The position numbers and the translations under genes are program-made. Of a stretch of 64,000 nucleotides of DNA, positions 60,441 through 64,000 are shown one piece after another. Below the pieces are notes generated by a model that saw nothing but the letters and a program-made list of their open reading frames with translations, was not told where the DNA came from and ran no database searches. Origin of the DNA: Varroa destructor (taxonomy: Eukaryota > Arthropoda > Arachnida > Mesostigmata > Varroidae); assembly GCF_002443255.2 (NCBI RefSeq), contig NW_019211457.1:51645725-51709724 (forward strand), written 5' to 3'. Position 1 is the stretch's first letter, and the number at the start of each line of letters is the position of its first letter.

Positions 60441-62656
60441 GATTGATCATAATTGTACAAAGTAGAGTAAGTATGTAGCAATATCTCTTTGAAATAAATG
60501 CCAGACATTCATATGTAACCAGCGGAAAACAACAACAACAATTATAGAAAAATGCGTCTTTGGTTATAAAACACGAAATGTTGAAATGTTAGATGCTGGA
60601 CTCAGCACCACGTGCGGCGATGGTTTACTCCTAATATGATATTAGTAGATGTGTCAAGTTTACAAAGTGATTACCTAGAGCAGACCCTAAACGTTCAGTT
60701 TCGTTTATTTAGATGACCAAAACAGCTGACTGATTGTCATTTAAATAAAAAAGAAGAAAATTCTCTAGTTATTTGTTTCTGTAGATAAATTGATACCCAA
60801 CCAAAACCTCACGTGTCATTTCAATGGTTCTCTTCAGCGGCTCAATCGGCTAGAGCGAGACATTTGTTCAGATTAGTCTATCATTTTATTTGTTTCTGCC
60901 TTAAAAGGAACCGTCTTCGGGAGCAGGTAGGCTATCGAATAACTTACCACATACTAGACATGAAGTTTTGGCTAAATGAGTGTAATTCATTTGATTTCCA
61001 GCCTTTTCTGCAGAATTGCGTTGAAAGATCATAGAAAATCAGGATCAAGATTACGACAAACAAAAAAATGCGAAGATATGATAATATTCTTTTAACTTGA
61101 AAATGCGGCCATTTAACCGTGACGTTAGTTGTGTGTATGAGTGGCCAGCAAATGTTACATAGTTAGGAACCAAGTGGGTCGTTCTAAGAGAGAAAACTTG
61201 ATGTTCTTCGACGCTTCACGATCAGCTAAGACGTGGGACTAGAACGAAGTGCTTCGATATTTGCTGTCTTTGCAAAAGAAAACGATAGCTACCTCCAAGT
61301 CCGCCTCACACCGCATGCAAAAACGTATTTAGGCAGATTGAAAATGCTCACAGGTTTCAGTCCGACGGAAAAAGCCATTAAAAACAACTGCAACTAAAAA
61401 AAAAAATAAATAACTAAAGAATATAGAATTAATAAAAAAAAAAAGAGTGATGACTTATAATCAATAGTAACAAATTAAATTCAACAAAATTATGATCTAG
61501 CGATGTTGGCATATCTAGTTCAGATCAAATATAAAGATAATGTCAACTGCCGCTCATACATAACAGTACGGCTTTTTTTTAGTATTAATGATCAGCTTCC
61601 ATTACTACAGATTATTGACAAACGTCCACGCAAACAATTATCACAATTTAGCTTTTCGTACAGTGAATTTAGACTTTGGTCAGAGCTACATATTGCGACC
61701 TACAAAATAGTTTCATCAGTAATATCGTTTAAATAATTATAACTTCAGTTTTTATATACACACAATTAAGATTTCAATTCTAAAGAAATCTACATACATT
61801 TTTTTCTGCTCTGTCTGATACTGAAGTCTATTACCGTTTTGCTCGATGCGCTGCTGAGGCTGCAAGGCATTTAATATCTTATTTGGCCTTGTGGTACATT
61901 GCCGCTTTGAAATCTTTTAGTGCCGTTGGTTTTTTGGTGTACACCTCACTTTTATAATATAACCACAGTAAATCCATGGATATCAAGTCTTCTTCGTCCA
62001 ACTGATCCGTCTGATGCTCTACCACCAGCATGGCATTGCTACGTCCTATTTTATTATTTTTAAAATTAAATAGTACAATTAAAATAGATCGTGCTCCTCA
62101 CTAAAGACGGACTTCTTTTACTAAAGTTAGTTAGTTACTGCTAGCAAGAGAAAGAGTTACTGTACCTGCAGAAATATGGTGGTGACACGTTGATTGGTAG
62201 CTACCCTGTAAGTGCAGTTAGGCTGACTAATTGTGCTTATGTAATTTTATGCCCCGAAATTATCTTTTGTGTCGCATTCTGTCGGCATTTTTTCGACCCG
62301 TATTATCTTTGCTGATAGTATGCACCATTTGTTAGCATATTGTTTACTCAAAACCTACTCTGATTTCCAATGAAATATCAATTAGAGTGCTAAGACCCGT
62401 TATGCGGTGCATACTTTTTTGGGACGTTTTAATACAATTACAGATAGTAATTTATTCGGTCCTGATGGCACGTAAATCGGCTGGTCTTTCGACTGAAATA
62501 GGCACGGAAGAGCTTTAAAGCGGATTCATTAGTGACGGTTCAGATTATCTCACATTGGAGTATACGCTAGTTTGGCATAAAATTTTAGAGCCAATTTCGG
62601 CTGTAGCACGAGCAAGAAAACTGGTTTGATCCAGCATGCATTATTTACGTGCGTCA

Positions 62657-62661
<5 letters not shown>

Positions 62662-62689
<28 letters not shown>
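62662..62689. repeat. (GA)n microsatellite
   Basis: Fourteen GA units without interruption. GA tracts can bind GAGA-type factors in arthropods, but no gene start is seen beside it. Confidence 0.9.
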
Positions 62690-62692
<3 letters not shown>

Positions 62693-64000
62693 TTTATCAG
62701 TAGCAGGCATCGTGATTTTTTATGAACGCCAATGGACACTGGTTTCAACTTCGGCAAGCAGATATGACGCTATTTGATCTGTTGATTTGAAATGATGCTG
62801 ATTGCAGATGACATATTCAATGTTCTTTCGTCGCTGACTCGATAACTCACCCTCATCGATAAACCCTGAACCTCACCAGACCAAACTCTGCATATAGATA
62901 TGCGCATCTACGGGTATTGCTAGATAGAGGCGAGACAGCTAGGCAGACAAATGGAGACGGATAAAACTTGAGGACATGAAGTCGGACTGATTGAGTGCGC
63001 TCGTGTTATATTGTCGTTGAAACCGGAAGGAAGATAATCAAAACTTTCGAGAGGGAATAAAGCCTGTTCTTGGTGGTATCGACAACGAGCGAATTCGTTC
63101 TGATAGGGAGGCTTAAAATGTTCATAGGTTTTCAATCGCGTATTCTATATGTTATAATGTAACGTCGTCCGACAGCGTTCAATTGGTGTTAAAGGATCAT
63201 GCTATTGTTTGTATCGTGCAGATATTGTTGTAGAACATGCTCCATAGTTGTCTCAAAATACAGGGAGAACATAAACGCTATAATTGATATAAGAAATATT
63301 AGATTAGAAAGAGGTGCTACAACTCCGGGTCCGAACATAATGTAGCAGCAGGTAACGCTCTAACGGCTTGAGACAATGTATTACCAAAGAGTGCTTCGAA
63401 CTGAGCAAAGCTAGACTGAACTTTTTTAAGCCCATATAATTAAGAGGACCCATTGACGAGCCATGTGAAGGCGATATGTTATTTAGTTGTGACTATAAAA
63501 CCCAAAGGTCCCTTTAAGGTCTGCTAGAATGCCCTGCATTTAGTTTGGACTCAAAACGCTCCTTTCCAGTATGTTCCATCAAACACCCTAGTAATAATCT
63601 ATAAATGAACATCTATTCGCATAGTAAATTGTATTATATTAGTGTAAAATAAATAAAGCTGTTAACCATTGTTTCACTCTAGCTTCTATCAGGCTAGTTA
63701 TGCAATTCGTAGTAGTGTTTTTTTTTTTTTATGTGATAATCAAAATCAGCAGAATTAATACCATGCAGAAAAAACTGTTTCGGTAAAATTGTAGGCAGGG
63801 TTAGATTTTTTTTTCTTACATTTTAATCTAATTAGCTAACTAAATAGGCCCTTGGCTTTCTGGCAATTAAAGTCAAGATACAATAGTTACTTTGACTTAA
63901 CTTTTAAGCTAGACATTTCTTTGCCACCCAAAGGGTTTTTGAAAATACTGCTTTGTTAGTTGAAAACTAGGACAACTTGTGTAAGCCAGGTAACTTGCGA

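Larger units (their letters stand above)
57232..64000. other. Gene-poor right end
   Basis: No supported gene. It contains (TA)n at 58408-58430, an 18-bp palindrome at 59278-59295, a GC-richer island at about 59330-60440, and (GA)n at 62662-62689. The open frame on the minus strand at 59894-60166 lies in the island and has no known motif. Confidence 0.45.

Noticed and set aside
60825..60875. Pol III A-box-like CGGCTCAATCGGCTAGAGCG
   Set aside because: No matching B box or tRNA fold downstream.

Overview
This is a nuclear genome window from an animal, almost certainly an arthropod. The genes have GT-AG introns, mostly 80-600 bp with a few of several kb, in AT-rich DNA with (TA)n and (GA)n microsatellites and two 100-N assembly gaps. 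The decisive marker is a contactin with an N-terminal C-type lectin domain ahead of six Ig and four FN3 domains, the arthropod form of the protein. Gene spacing and intron style fit a chelicerate such as a mite, but that is only an impression. Exon borders below were read by hand from splice sites and reading-frame phase. Every multi-exon gene model closes in frame.

Layout. 1-2.7 kb: the first coding exon of ZDHHC6 (minus) and SENP8/NEDP1 (plus) diverge from one promoter. 5.2-5.6 kb: an unrecognised two-exon ORF of 80 residues (minus). 6.4-9.9 kb: a seven-exon ankyrin-repeat/SOCS-box gene (plus). 12.0-23.6 kb: contactin in twelve coding exons (minus). Its 4.5 kb third intron holds an intronless, membrane-anchored histidine phosphatase on the opposite strand. 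24.8-25.2 kb: spliced-looking minus-strand exons of unknown identity. 25.9-27.6 kb: mitochondrial transcription factor TFB2M (plus). 28.3-29.4 kb: ESCRT-III subunit CHMP6/Vps20 (plus). 31.1-38.8 kb: GET1/WRB in three exons (minus). Its 6.4 kb first intron contains SNRPE (SmE, plus, two exons) and an intronless XK-related scramblase-family gene (minus). 43.5-44.8 kb: an intronless ABHD12-like serine hydrolase (minus). 45-64 kb: no confident gene, only microsatellites, gap 2, a decayed coding relic near 57 kb and two GC-richer islands.

The genes are housekeeping or neural and do not form one pathway. They cover protein palmitoylation, deneddylation, ubiquitin-ligase substrate recognition, axon-glia adhesion, mitochondrial transcription, endosomal sorting, tail-anchored protein insertion, splicing, lipid scrambling and lysophospholipid hydrolysis. 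The notable structure is architectural: three intronless genes, two of them inside introns of other genes. There are also several long near-perfect hairpins in introns or intergenic DNA. The best is a 110-nt foldback in the SNRPE intron, where three of the differences between the arms are G-U wobbles on the transcribed strand.
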